62,658 bases of DNA, taken from NCBI RefSeq assembly GCF_004358185.1, contig NZ_SMUV01000049.1, positions 1 through 62,658 on the forward strand. Direction: 5' to 3'. Source of the DNA: Antarcticimicrobium luteum. Lineage in GTDB: Bacteria; Pseudomonadota; Alphaproteobacteria; Rhodobacterales; Rhodobacteraceae. The position numbers and the translations under genes were made by a program. Below, piece by piece: positions 1 to 9,194 of this stretch. The notes under the pieces were generated by a model. The model worked only from the letters and a program-made list of their open reading frames with translations, made no database searches and was not told the DNA's origin. The number at the start of each line of letters is the position of its first letter. Within the stretch, counting starts at the first letter, position 1.

Positions 1-21
1 GTCAGGCATGGGATGTCTCCA

Positions 22-46
22 AAGAAAAACCCCGCACAGGGCGGGG
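22..46 (-). terminator. Rho-independent terminator after the holin-like gene
   Basis: On the minus strand CCCCGC, a short loop and GCGGGG are followed by a T-rich tract at 22-29. It lies 32 bp beyond the holin-like stop codon and would end leftward late transcription here. Confidence 0.75.
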
Positions 47-77
47 CGATTGCAGAAAAAACGGATCAGGGATCAGA

Positions 78-407
78 TCAGGGTTTGGACGCCGGGCCCC
101 AGCGCCGCTCGATCAGCTCGAACAGCCCGCGCGGGCCGAGGTAGCTGACCACCGCGACCACGCCGGTCGTCACGGTCGGCGGCAGACCGCCCCAGGAGGC
201 GCCGGCCTCGGCCACCACCGCCATGGCCACCGCCGTGGGCGCCTCCCAGGCCAGATGCCAGCCGATCCACGGGCGGCGCCCGGCCCGGGCCTCCTGCCCG
301 TGCCAGATCAACCGGGCCAGACCGGCCACGATAAGGGTGGTCACGCCACCGCCGAAAATCGCCTGCATCCATCCGATCAGGCTGGTGGGTTGGGTGGGGT
401 CGTGCAT
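78..407 (-). CDS. Holin-like phage membrane protein
   Basis: A 109-residue protein with a hydrophobic segment at about 14-32 (around FGGGVTTLIVAGLARLIW) and further hydrophobic stretches at about 55-95. Size, membrane character and position at the end of the late operon fit a holin that permeabilises the inner membrane for lysis; the exact holin family is not certain. The start at 407 is chosen because GGAGG lies just upstream. The frame stays open to 635, but that part overlaps the terminator and the end of the fibre gene. No endolysin gene follows inside the window. Confidence 0.7.
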   Translation of the reverse strand: MHDPTQPTSLIGWMQAIFGGGVTTLIVAGLARLIWHGQEARAGRRPWIGWHLAWEAPTAVAMAVVAEAGASWGGLPPTVTTGVVAVVSYLGPRGLFELIERRWGPASKP

Positions 408-424
408 CCTGTTTCCTCCGGGCA

Positions 425-448
425 CAAAAAAACCCGCGCGCGGCGGGT
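425..448 (-). terminator. Terminator between tail-fibre and holin-like genes
   Basis: On the minus strand ACCCGC, a five-base loop and GCGGGT are followed by seven T residues. It lies just after the fibre stop codon at 475, so the holin-like gene is either read through or has its own promoter. Confidence 0.75.
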
Positions 449-474
449 GCCTTGATCTCAACTGTTCGGGGCGC

Positions 475-2568
475 TCAGCGCACCAACCATTCCTCGACGG
501 TCTCGGAGACATCCCGCATCCGGATCCAGCGCGGCCCGACCGGCTGGCCCGCCAATACCCGGCAGATGCCGATGACACCAACCGCATCCCATTCCGGGCG
601 CTCAAGGCGCGGCGTGTAGGGGATGCTCGGGTCATAGGCGGGGTTCAGCACCTTGCGCTGCTGCGTGGTGCGGGTGGCGTCCTCTGGCACGGTCACGCCC
701 TCGGGCAGCGCGTCGACCGCATAACTGTGCTGGACCTCTTTCGTGGTCTCACGCTCGACCTCGACCATGCGCGGTTCGCGGTGAGTGCCAAGGTCGTTAC
801 CGGCCTCATCCACCATCGGGAACTCGTCAAAGATCGGCTCTTGAACCGTCTCAGTGATCGTGCGCTTGACGGCAACACCGTCCACGATCTCGATCACGTC
901 GCGGGTGCGGGTCACATCCTCGGTCGCCTGCACGGTTTCTGCCGTGGTCTCGGTGACGGTTTCGACCCACTCGACAACCTCGTAATCTTCCATGAGGTAA
1001 GACCCAAGGTCGTCTTTCAGGTACTTCTGGTTCCATTTCAACGGCGCGGCGTTGCCGAGACTGTCATGGGTGCCCGAGATGACCCCGATCGGCTCCTCAC
1101 CCGGATCAGCGGGCCGGATATAGCCGTCCTCCAGCACCACCGACACGCCGCGCATGTCACGGCCCATGATCTCGGCCAAGATGCGCGGGAGCCATTCCGC
1201 ACACTCAGCCCGGTCAGCGCCCGCCGAAATCGTGCCGGGATCCGAAAATATCGCCCCATCGCCCCGGAGGCGAAATTCGACGTCGCCAGAAGGCCCGCCC
1301 GAAATGGCTTGCAGGAAGGAAAAGGAGGTCGCTCCCGCCGTGGTCGCAATCAAAGACTGCACCACACTATCGAATGTGGCCCCGGTAGACCAAAACCGGC
1401 TTAGCCACCCGGAGGTTTGAGCGGTTCGGAAATCAAACGGAGATGCGGGTGTGGTCGTTCCGATCCCAACGTTTCCAGACCCGTCAATCCGCATCCTCTC
1501 CAAGCTGTTCGTCTGAAACCGGATCGGGTTGTTGTCGGTATTCCCGAACGTTCCGATCCCGGCCAGAAGGCCGATGTAGGGGAAGGAGGTGCCGGTGCCG
1601 TCGAACCGCATGTAGGCGCTGGTATTGGCCGTGGACTTGAGCCGGGCCATAAGGGTTTGGGTGCTGGACTGAACATCCATCAGCATGACCGGGGATGCCG
1701 TGCCGAGCCCAAAGTTCCCAGATCCGTCAACACGCACACGCTCAGCGTTATTGGTGAAGAGCGCGACGGAACTGATCAAGCGGCTCAGTGCGGTCCGAGT
1801 GATCTTAACCGCCGGGCTGGCAAGGGTCCGCGCATCGTTCAGAGCTTCCAGGCTCAAAACACCCCCGTTCGCCAGTATGCGCCATATGCCCTCGTCGGCC
1901 CCGGCATTGGTGTCCTCCATCAGGATTGCGGGTGCCACAGAAGCCAGTGCAAAATCGGTTGCCGTTAGTGCGCCGAAGTCCATCGCGTCCCCGGTGGTGC
2001 CGATTTTCCTCCAGGCGCCCCAGCTGATCGTGCTGTTGGATTTTCGCACAAGGCTTACACCGTCATTCGGGACAAAGTAGATCTGCGTCGTTTGGTTTGG
2101 GGCCGGGCGAAGGACCAGCACCAGGTCACTGATAGTGGTAGTCACAGACGGCAACGTCCCGAGCGTGACGCTGTTGTCCACCTTATAGACCCCATTAACG
2201 AGGTCATGCCTGTCGATATTGTCGAGCGTGGCCGGGGTGCCGGTGCCCCACCCGAAAGCCCCCACCTTCAGTAGCCGCCCGGCGGTGGCGTCGGTGGGGG
2301 TGGACTGCACCGCCGCCCCGGTGATGCTTGCCGCCTCCAGCGCGGTGAACTTTGCCGCGGCCGGCACCGTCAGCCCGATGGTGGTGGCGTTGAGCGCGGC
2401 TCCGATCACCGTGCTGTTGCTCGCCAGCCAGTCCAGAAAGGCGAGCATTTCGGCGCGGTGCGTGGTCGCGAAATGCTGGAACAGCGCGTACATCTTGGCG
2501 TCGAAATCGGCCTCCGGCGCGCTGCGGTTGGGAATGGGCGGCCATTCGGAAAAGCCGGGCATGGTCAT
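475..2568 (-). CDS. Tail fibre protein with C-terminal Peptidase_G2-like autoprocessing domain
   Basis: A 697-residue protein, probably the receptor-binding fibre. Residues 1-120 look like a tail-attachment region. Two copies of a short repeat, ERVRVDGSGNFGLGTASP (about 273-290) and ERMRIDGSGNVGIGTTTP (about 355-372), are of the kind found in trimeric beta-helical fibres. From about 450 (ADRAECAEWLP) to 535 the sequence resembles the Peptidase_G2 / intramolecular-chaperone autocleavage domain, which is known to assist trimer folding and then be removed. The last 160 residues are rich in Thr, Glu and Val. It is the last tail gene of the late operon, where fibres usually sit. Residue-level cleavage is inferred. 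Confidence 0.82.
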   Translation of the reverse strand: MTMPGFSEWPPIPNRSAPEADFDAKMYALFQHFATTHRAEMLAFLDWLASNSTVIGAALNATTIGLTVPAAAKFTALEAASITGAAVQSTPTDATAGRLLKVGAFGWGTGTPATLDNIDRHDLVNGVYKVDNSVTLGTLPSVTTTISDLVLVLRPAPNQTTQIYFVPNDGVSLVRKSNSTISWGAWRKIGTTGDAMDFGALTATDFALASVAPAILMEDTNAGADEGIWRILANGGVLSLEALNDARTLASPAVKITRTALSRLISSVALFTNNAERVRVDGSGNFGLGTASPVMLMDVQSSTQTLMARLKSTANTSAYMRFDGTGTSFPYIGLLAGIGTFGNTDNNPIRFQTNSLERMRIDGSGNVGIGTTTPASPFDFRTAQTSGWLSRFWSTGATFDSVVQSLIATTAGATSFSFLQAISGGPSGDVEFRLRGDGAIFSDPGTISAGADRAECAEWLPRILAEIMGRDMRGVSVVLEDGYIRPADPGEEPIGVISGTHDSLGNAAPLKWNQKYLKDDLGSYLMEDYEVVEWVETVTETTAETVQATEDVTRTRDVIEIVDGVAVKRTITETVQEPIFDEFPMVDEAGNDLGTHREPRMVEVERETTKEVQHSYAVDALPEGVTVPEDATRTTQQRKVLNPAYDPSIPYTPRLERPEWDAVGVIGICRVLAGQPVGPRWIRMRDVSETVEEWLVR

Positions 2569-2581
2569 CGCTGGATCGCTC

Positions 2582-3487
2582 CTATTTCAGGGTTTTCATG
2601 ACAAGGGTGAAGACGCTGTCGCCGGCGGCATCGAGCGGCTGGGTGTGGTCATCGACAAAGCCCAGCCCCTCGATCCCGTAGAGCCCGCCGTCGGGCGAGC
2701 CGTAGAAAGAGACCACCAGCCCATCGACCTCGGCGATCACATCCATGACGCGCGGGGCCTGGATCGTCGGCACCTGCAAAGGGATGGTGATCTTCCGGGT
2801 CGAGCCGCGTCTGACCAGCATCTCGTCGCCGAAGCTGTCATAGTCCTTGCGGCTGTGGCTGACGTGCTGAACCTCGGCGCCGTTCAGCACGGTCCCGATC
2901 AGATCGTTGCGGCCCAGGATGATATGGCCGACCTCGGCCACGGCGCCCGGCGCGGAAATCGTCAGGTCGATCCGGTGCCCGATATAGCCCGGGAACCCGT
3001 TCAGCACCTTGTGGCGGGCATAGGCGATGCCCCCCCAGAACCAGGTATAGGCGCTGACCACCCGGCCCTTGTCGACCATGACAAAGCTCTGATCGTAGAT
3101 CCGCGAGGCGCCGTCCCAGACCTCGATCCGCACGGTCCCGGCGGTCAGGCCGAACAGGGAAATCGCATCGCAATCCATCGTCGGCACGATCGAATAGGTG
3201 ATCTGATCGGTGCGGCTGGCCCGGTTGGCGCGGCGATTGTCAAAGGCGCTCCAGCGGTTGGTGGCGCGCAGATCGAGCCACCATGTGCCGTCATCGCCGA
3301 TCGGGTCATGGGCGATATTGCCGTCCTGCATGCTCTCGTAGATCCGGTGCGACAGCGGCGAGATCACCTTCGCCCCTTTGGTAAAGGTAGTGCCCGCATC
3401 CCAGGCCGGATGGTCATCCTCGGGGATGTTCGAGGCCACCAGATGCGCCTCGCTCATCAGCATCGGGGCGATGATATTGAGCTCCAT
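2582..3487 (-). CDS. Phage tail tip/baseplate protein of unknown fold
   Basis: 301 residues between tape measure and fibre, where tail-tip or hub proteins are encoded. Near residue 28 the motif WDAGTTFTKGAKV resembles carbohydrate-binding modules that phages use in tail tips. The remainder is beta-rich with no catalytic signature that I recognise. Its ATG overlaps the tape-measure stop as TGATG, so the two are probably translationally coupled. The structural role comes mainly from position. Confidence 0.6.
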   Translation of the reverse strand: MELNIIAPMLMSEAHLVASNIPEDDHPAWDAGTTFTKGAKVISPLSHRIYESMQDGNIAHDPIGDDGTWWLDLRATNRWSAFDNRRANRASRTDQITYSIVPTMDCDAISLFGLTAGTVRIEVWDGASRIYDQSFVMVDKGRVVSAYTWFWGGIAYARHKVLNGFPGYIGHRIDLTISAPGAVAEVGHIILGRNDLIGTVLNGAEVQHVSHSRKDYDSFGDEMLVRRGSTRKITIPLQVPTIQAPRVMDVIAEVDGLVVSFYGSPDGGLYGIEGLGFVDDHTQPLDAAGDSVFTLVMKTLK

Positions 3488-6400
3488 CAGATCCGCACCT
3501 CCGGCAGGCCGTCGTCATTCCAGCCCTCGACCAGCTGGGCGATCTTGCGCACGAAGAGCTCCAGCTTCTGGCCCTGCACCGCCGCCTGCCGCGCCAGCCC
3601 GTCCAGCCGCTCCACCACCTGGCGGTTGTCGAGCATCGCCATGGTGTCCGAATGGCTGACCACCCGGCTCGGGCCGGTGTTCTCCAGCTCCCAGCCGCGC
3701 TCGCCCACCACGCGCCAGCCGCCCATATGGGCGCCGCCGCCGGCAAACCCCGGGATCCCGCCCAGACCGATGACCTGCTGGCGCAACCCCTTCAGCGCGG
3801 CGCGATCCCCGGGGATGGCACGGATCGCCTTGTTGATCGCGAAGATCTGCTGCTCCAGCCCGCCCGGCCCGTGGAATGCCGCCCTGAAGGCCGTGACCGC
3901 CTCGGCGCTGCCGCTGATCCAGTCGGCCTGATAGGCGATCGTGCCGTCCTTGTTCTGCTTCAGGATCGCATCCTTGCCCCCTGCCCGCGCCAGCTGCGCC
4001 CCGGTCGAGGCCTCGAGCGCCCTGACCTGATCCACCAGCGAGGCTGCCGAGGATTTGCGCCCGTTGACGTCCACCTTCAGATCCGCGCCCTTGATGTTGA
4101 GCGCGGCGATCCGGCCTTGTGCCTTGCGATCGGCGATATCGTCGCGCACCGCCGCGCGCAGCTTGTCCAGCATGCCGGTCAGCCCCGACAGCGGCTTGCG
4201 CAGCCCGGCGACCTTGTCGGCCGAGTCCGCGAAGAGGGTTTCAAACGCCTCCGCCGGCGAGAACGAAATCCCCCCATCAAAGGTGATCTTGCCGTCGCCG
4301 GTGCCGCCGATCATGTCGCGCAGCCGGTTCAGCCTCCTGATGGCAGTGTCCCCCGCCTTGGTCAGCGTGATATTCACCCGTCGGGACAGCCGGCTATCCT
4401 CTGCCAGAGCGAGCCGCTTTGCCTCCTCCGGGATGTCTTTGACGACAACCATCCGGATGTCGCGCCGCAGCGCGTCGTCGGTTTTCAGGGCGATCTTTGC
4501 CTGCCGTTTGGTCAGGTCTTTGCGGACGACAAAATCGAGTGTCTGGACCTGATCCTTGAGCCCCTGGACCGCGATCCACCGCAAATCCGGCGTCAGGTCA
4601 TCGCGCCGAATGATGAAATCCAGCGTGGTGCGGAGCCCGCCCTCCGCCGCGCCCACCAGCTTGCGCAGCCACGCCGGCGCGGTGCCCGACAGCGACACCG
4701 CCACATCCAGCTGCCCGACCAGATCGTCATAGCTGAAGGCCTCGGCCTCCGCGATCGCGGTCTCGAGCCCCTTGAGAGAGGTTTCAAAGGCGGCGACCGT
4801 GCCGTCCCAGTCGGCGGCCAGATCCTGCACCCCCTGGCTCAGCCTGGAGACCTCGGAATCGGTCATCCCCTCGAGCTGAAGGAAATTGCCAAGGCTGGTC
4901 AGAACCTCGATCTGGCGCTCATAGAGCCCCTGAAGAACGTCCTGGTTGGCGCCCTGCAGATCCGACAGACCGGCAATGAATTGCACCTGGCCCTGCACCT
5001 GCGCCGCGATCCGGCGGTACTCCAGCGAAGACGAGGCCCCGGCCTGCGCCGCCTGCAGATAGGAGCGTGCCAGCGCCGGGATATCCTGCGCCGCCTGCAC
5101 ATCGCCGCCGCGCGCCAGATCGAGCGCCGTCTCGAACCGGTTGCGCCGCAGCTCGCCCGCCTGGGCCTCGCTGGCCCCGGAGAGCCCCGCCTCTGGCAAG
5201 CCCTCCCTGAAATCCCGCAGCGATTGCGCCGTCTTGTACCAGAGCTCGGCCGCCGCCCTGGCATCCGCCGCCATGTCGCGGGCGGTCTCGATCCGGTCGG
5301 CCATCGCCCCGCCGATCCGCTCCACCAGCCCGGTGACGCCAAGCGACAGATTGGCAAGCTGCGGCAGCACCGCATCCATCGCCCCCGAGAGAGACAGCAG
5401 CCCCGCATAGAGCTTGCGCCCCGCCGCGCCGCCCAGATCGATCCCCTCGACCAGCGCACGGAACCCGGCGCGGCTTTGCGGCATGGCGACATTCAGCGCC
5501 GCGAACTGCGCCCGCAGCCGGCGCAGAGCGGTCTCGTTTTGCTCCGCATCGGAATGGAACGCCTCGAAATACCCGGCGGCCGCCGTCGCCATCGCCTCGG
5601 TGCCGCCGAAGAGATCAACCAGCATCGAGGCCGCATCGGCGCCGGCCAGCGAGACCGCCAGCGCCCGATGCCCCAGCAGATCCGCCACATCGTTCACCGC
5701 CCCCAGCCCGGTGCCGAGACGGTCCAGCGTCTCCAGCGCGCTCTCGCCAACCCGGGTGAACTTCTCCGTTCCCAGAACAAGCGCCGCCATCTCATTGGCA
5801 ACGCTGGTGATTTCTGAATTCAGCGCCTGCTGGATTTCCGCCTCGGACTTGCCGTTGGTCCAGAGGGTGAACTCCGCCCCGGTGATCTTGCGGATCTTGC
5901 GTGCATTGAGATCCAGCACCCCGGCATAGCCTTCGATGCTGGCCACGACGCCCCGCATCGCGCCATCCATCATCGCTTCAAGGTTTTCGTCTACATCCTT
6001 GTAATCGGTACGGTTCTTGCGAAGAAACCCGCCCTTGTAGAAGTCGATCGAGGAGCCCTCGAAGCCCGAGGCGTCAAAGGCGCCGCGGATCCCGCTGCCG
6101 GCGTATTTCTGGCTGAGACCTTTGGCGAGAACGGCGCCAACGATTGCAAGCGGTGCCGCCATGCCCATCAGGCCACCGAGGGCGGATGCAGAGAACCCGT
6201 TGGCGAATACCATTCCGGCCTGCGCCCCGATGCCGCCGAAGTAGCTGCCGATGCCGCCGGTGAACAGGTTGCTGAGCCCGATCCCGACACCGCTGCTCAG
6301 CCCGCCGAGCAGCCCACCGCTCCCCAGCAGGCCGCCAAGGATGCCGGAGCCGCCAGATGCGCCGCCGGACCCACCGTTCGCCCCGGTCTGGAGCGACAGC

Positions 6401-8484
6401 CTGTCCAGCCCGAGAAAACCTGTGACCTCGGCAACGATGGGAAGAACGATTTTCGCATGGGCGAGCTGGAACGCGATGTCCTTCAGCATGCCCTTGATCG
6501 TATCGCCCAGATTGCCGCCCTCGAACGCGGTGCGGGTGATCTGTTCCGACCATTGCTTTTGCAGGTCTTCGACCCGCTGCAACGCGCCTTCAAGCTCCTC
6601 GATCCCGGCCAGCTGCCCCGACAGGCTGCGGATCTGCTCATCGCTGAGACCCGCCGCCTCCTTGCCAAGACGCTGCTGGACCTGCAAAAGCGCCTCGAAT
6701 TCGCGCCGCTGCTGACCGGTCAGACCGACAAGCGTCTTGCGCTGGCGGATTTCCTGCAACAGCTGCGCGAGCGCGCCTTTGGCCGCAGCGCCGCCGGCAG
6801 ACTTCAGCTTGTTGATCGCGCCAAGCTGCTTCTGATATTCTCCGCTCAGCTTCTGTTCTTCGGCGTAGAGCGCAACTTTCTGCTCGATTCCCTCCCGAAC
6901 GAGGTCCCGCTGTTCCTCCTTGATGTCCTCCATCGGAGGAAGCGATGCCTCAAGCTCGGCGCGGTACTTTGCGATGTTCGCCGCCGCCTGATCTCCGCCG
7001 CCGGCCAGAACCGCGATCCCGGCCTTGAGCCCCGCGATATTGGCCTCGGCACCGGCCAGCGCCCCGGGCAGAGACGACACAAAGGAACTCAGCGTCGCGG
7101 CTTGTCCGGCTGCAACCGAGAGACCGCTGGCAAGGGAGCTGCTGGCCTGCGCCCCGGCATTCAGATTTCCGGCCGTGCGGTCAGCCGCAATACCGGCGGC
7201 ATCAAGCTGCGCCTCGGCCGTGGCAAGCGCGGCCTCCAGTTCCTCGATCGCGGCCCGTGCTTCGGCCATACGGGGGGTTTCCCAAAGGCTGGCGCCGAAG
7301 AAATTCGTCGCGAAGGATGCCGCCTTCAGTTCAGCCTTCGCCGCCTCCAGCGCCTCGCGCGTTGCATCTCTCGCCGCCTCCGCCGCCCGCCGCATCGCCT
7401 CGGCATTCTTTGCAGACATGTTGCTGTAGAACGCATCCGTGGCAGCCAGCAGGGTGTCATGGGCGGACGCCAGCCCGCGCACCGCAACCGCGTAATTCTC
7501 AGCCGCCAGGAGCGAATTCGCCCAAGCGCCGCCGACCGCTGCGATCCCGCCGGCCAGCACGCCCCAGGGGCCCAGCGTCAGCAGCACCGCGCCGCGCAGC
7601 GCCACCACGCCCTTGATCAGCCCCCCGATGGCGATCGCTGCCGGGCCCGCCGCCGCAGTGATCGCCGTGCCCGTGGCGATGAACTGTTTGGTCTTGCCGC
7701 TCAGCCCCGCGAACCATTCGGCGGCATCGGCGGCCTTGTTCGCCAGGTTTTCCAGCGGCTGTGCCAGACCCACCGCCAGCTGATTGCCCACCCCGCGCCC
7801 GACCAGACCCAGCCGGGAAATCGCATCATTGGTCACCTCGATCTGTTCGGCGTCCACCTCGGAGACCGCCACCCCGAAACGCTCCACGTCCCGGCTCGCC
7901 GTGCGCAGGGCAGCGCTGTCGATCCGGGTAAAGGTGATCCCGGCGCGGGTTCCAAAGAGGGCCGTGGCCACCGCCGCGCGCTCCGCCTCGGGCACATATT
8001 GCGCCAGCGCGTCCTGAATCGTGACAAGGCGCTCGTCCAGCGGCAGCTTTTGCAGATCCTGCGCCCGCAGATGCAGGGTCCGCAGCGCCTCGGCCGCCGG
8101 CCCCTTGCCGGTCGCGGCCACATCCGACAGACGTTTTGTCAGCTGAATAGTGGCCTGGCTGACCTCGCCCATGGCCACGCCCGACAGATCCGCCGCCCGA
8201 TCCAGCACCTGCATCGAGCGCACGCTCGTGCCCATGGACTGGGCCATTTTCGCCTGGGCATCGATCACCGTCAGGCTGGATTTCACGGCCACGGTCGCAG
8301 CGCCCAACAGCGGCAGGGTCAGGCCGAGCGCCGCCCGGCGCCCGGCCTGTTGCAACCGGTTGCCCATCCGAACCATGCGGCGCTCCATGTCGCCCATGGT
8401 CGCCATGGATCGTTTCGCGCCGGTCTCGAACGCAACCGAATCCAGAGAGAGAACGCCCCGAAGAGCGCCAATGATAGCAGCCAC
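3487..8484 (-). CDS. Tail tape measure protein
   Basis: 1665 residues, by far the longest phage gene, placed directly after the frameshifted tail chaperones, the classic position of the tape measure that sets tail length and passes into the cell during DNA injection. The N-terminal 250 residues (MGDMERRMVRMGNRLQQAG, later TALFGTRAG) match the general tape-measure pattern. Hydrophobic stretches at about 265-320 and 690-800 could form the membrane-inserting part, separated by Ala/Glu-rich coiled coil. Residues about 1285-1370 hold degenerate repeats (DFIIRRDDL, DFVVRKDL, IRMVVVKDI). Translation starts at GTG immediately after the previous TAA. Confidence 0.9.
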   Translation of the reverse strand: MAAIIGALRGVLSLDSVAFETGAKRSMATMGDMERRMVRMGNRLQQAGRRAALGLTLPLLGAATVAVKSSLTVIDAQAKMAQSMGTSVRSMQVLDRAADLSGVAMGEVSQATIQLTKRLSDVAATGKGPAAEALRTLHLRAQDLQKLPLDERLVTIQDALAQYVPEAERAAVATALFGTRAGITFTRIDSAALRTASRDVERFGVAVSEVDAEQIEVTNDAISRLGLVGRGVGNQLAVGLAQPLENLANKAADAAEWFAGLSGKTKQFIATGTAITAAAGPAAIAIGGLIKGVVALRGAVLLTLGPWGVLAGGIAAVGGAWANSLLAAENYAVAVRGLASAHDTLLAATDAFYSNMSAKNAEAMRRAAEAARDATREALEAAKAELKAASFATNFFGASLWETPRMAEARAAIEELEAALATAEAQLDAAGIAADRTAGNLNAGAQASSSLASGLSVAAGQAATLSSFVSSLPGALAGAEANIAGLKAGIAVLAGGGDQAAANIAKYRAELEASLPPMEDIKEEQRDLVREGIEQKVALYAEEQKLSGEYQKQLGAINKLKSAGGAAAKGALAQLLQEIRQRKTLVGLTGQQRREFEALLQVQQRLGKEAAGLSDEQIRSLSGQLAGIEELEGALQRVEDLQKQWSEQITRTAFEGGNLGDTIKGMLKDIAFQLAHAKIVLPIVAEVTGFLGLDRLSLQTGANGGSGGASGGSGILGGLLGSGGLLGGLSSGVGIGLSNLFTGGIGSYFGGIGAQAGMVFANGFSASALGGLMGMAAPLAIVGAVLAKGLSQKYAGSGIRGAFDASGFEGSSIDFYKGGFLRKNRTDYKDVDENLEAMMDGAMRGVVASIEGYAGVLDLNARKIRKITGAEFTLWTNGKSEAEIQQALNSEITSVANEMAALVLGTEKFTRVGESALETLDRLGTGLGAVNDVADLLGHRALAVSLAGADAASMLVDLFGGTEAMATAAAGYFEAFHSDAEQNETALRRLRAQFAALNVAMPQSRAGFRALVEGIDLGGAAGRKLYAGLLSLSGAMDAVLPQLANLSLGVTGLVERIGGAMADRIETARDMAADARAAAELWYKTAQSLRDFREGLPEAGLSGASEAQAGELRRNRFETALDLARGGDVQAAQDIPALARSYLQAAQAGASSSLEYRRIAAQVQGQVQFIAGLSDLQGANQDVLQGLYERQIEVLTSLGNFLQLEGMTDSEVSRLSQGVQDLAADWDGTVAAFETSLKGLETAIAEAEAFSYDDLVGQLDVAVSLSGTAPAWLRKLVGAAEGGLRTTLDFIIRRDDLTPDLRWIAVQGLKDQVQTLDFVVRKDLTKRQAKIALKTDDALRRDIRMVVVKDIPEEAKRLALAEDSRLSRRVNITLTKAGDTAIRRLNRLRDMIGGTGDGKITFDGGISFSPAEAFETLFADSADKVAGLRKPLSGLTGMLDKLRAAVRDDIADRKAQGRIAALNIKGADLKVDVNGRKSSAASLVDQVRALEASTGAQLARAGGKDAILKQNKDGTIAYQADWISGSAEAVTAFRAAFHGPGGLEQQIFAINKAIRAIPGDRAALKGLRQQVIGLGGIPGFAGGGAHMGGWRVVGERGWELENTGPSRVVSHSDTMAMLDNRQVVERLDGLARQAAVQGQKLELFVRKIAQLVEGWNDDGLPEVRI

Positions 8485-9194
8485 TTACCGCCCCTTCGTG
8501 TTGTGATAGTGCATCTGCACCAGATGCGCCCGAAACGCCTCGACCGCCTGCGCCCCGCTCAGCTTGCGGGGCCCACCGGACCCACCGCCAGACCCGTCCG
8601 CCTCGCGGCCCGCCCTGGTGAAATCCGGCATCTGTTTGGGATCGTGAAACGCGAACTGGATCAGGATGCCCAGTTCCTGGTGGAGCACCCGGCGCGCCTC
8701 CACATCGGCGTGTTTCGCCTTGATCCGCGCCCGGGTGATCAGATCGTATTCGCGCAGACTGCGCCGCCAGAAGTCGGGTGGATCAAGCCCCAGCTCGACC
8801 CACCCAGACCACAGGGTGGCCCAGTCTACGCCGCGACGTTTCCCGCCGTGTCGCCCCCTTCGCCCGCCTCATCCTCGCCCGCCTCGTCTTCGCCGGGCTG
8901 AAGAAACGGAAAGGCGCATTGCAGCGCCTCGGTCAGATAGGGCGAGCCGGCATTGGCCCCGCCCAGATCGGTCAGGATATCCATCGCCTCTTCCAGCGGA
9001 ACGCCGGCGCCATCGGCCAGGCAGGCGGCCCAGACCGAGGCCACCAGCGTCACCCCGCCGGCGCCGCCAAAGAGATCCTGCAGGATATCGCCGATCTGCT
9101 TGCCGTGCTCCTTCTCCAGCCGCACCTGCGCCCGGATCGAGACCTTGAGCTTGTGGGTCTTCTTGCCCAGCTTCACCGCAACCGTGCTGATCAT
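8485..9194 (-). CDS. Tail assembly chaperone long form made by -1 frameshift (gpGT-like)
   Basis: The short chaperone frame contains the slippery heptamer GGGAAAC four codons before its TAG stop. Slipping back one base there joins it to an open frame that continues to the TAA at 8485 (KRRGVDWATLWSGWVELG onward, ending MHYHNTKGR). The fusion would be 236 residues: 119 from frame 0 and 117 from the -1 frame. The extension has no good start of its own before 8703, and it ends exactly where the tape measure begins. By analogy with lambda gpG/gpGT, the long form would recruit tail-tube subunits to the tape measure. The frameshift is inferred from sequence and gene order only. Confidence 0.82.
8804..8844 (-). 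promoter_or_regulatory. Programmed -1 ribosomal frameshift site with downstream stem-loop
   Basis: The heptamer GGGAAAC occupies 8838-8844 in the phase G GGA AAC of the chaperone gene, fitting the X XXY YYZ rule; lambda uses the related GGGAAAG. After a 13-base spacer, CTGGGCCAC (8816-8824), loop CCT and GTGGTCTGG (8804-8812) can pair as a nine-base-pair stem including wobble pairs, a possible pausing structure. Confidence 0.8.
8826..9194 (-). CDS. Tail assembly chaperone short form (gpG-like)
   Basis: 122 residues, starting MISTVAVKLGKKTHKLKVSI, acidic and glycine-rich at the C terminus (EDEAGEDEAGEGGD). It lies between tail tube and tape measure as gpG-type chaperones do, and its stop follows the slippery site by four codons, so both short and long forms are expected. 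Its ATG overlaps the tail-tube stop as ATGA, indicating coupled translation. The role is assigned from position and the frameshift architecture rather than from a catalytic motif. Confidence 0.8.
   Translation of the reverse strand: MISTVAVKLGKKTHKLKVSIRAQVRLEKEHGKQIGDILQDLFGGAGGVTLVASVWAACLADGAGVPLEEAMDILTDLGGANAGSPYLTEALQCAFPFLQPGEDEAGEDEAGEGGDTAGNVAA

Noticed and set aside
223-1404. 393-codon plus-strand ORF opposite holin-like and fibre genes
   Set aside because: Crosses a terminator and two genes with good motifs on the other strand.
6457-8901. 814-codon plus-strand ORF opposite the tape measure
   Set aside because: Antisense shadow with low-complexity Arg/Leu-rich product; the minus strand has a tape measure and a consistent gene order.
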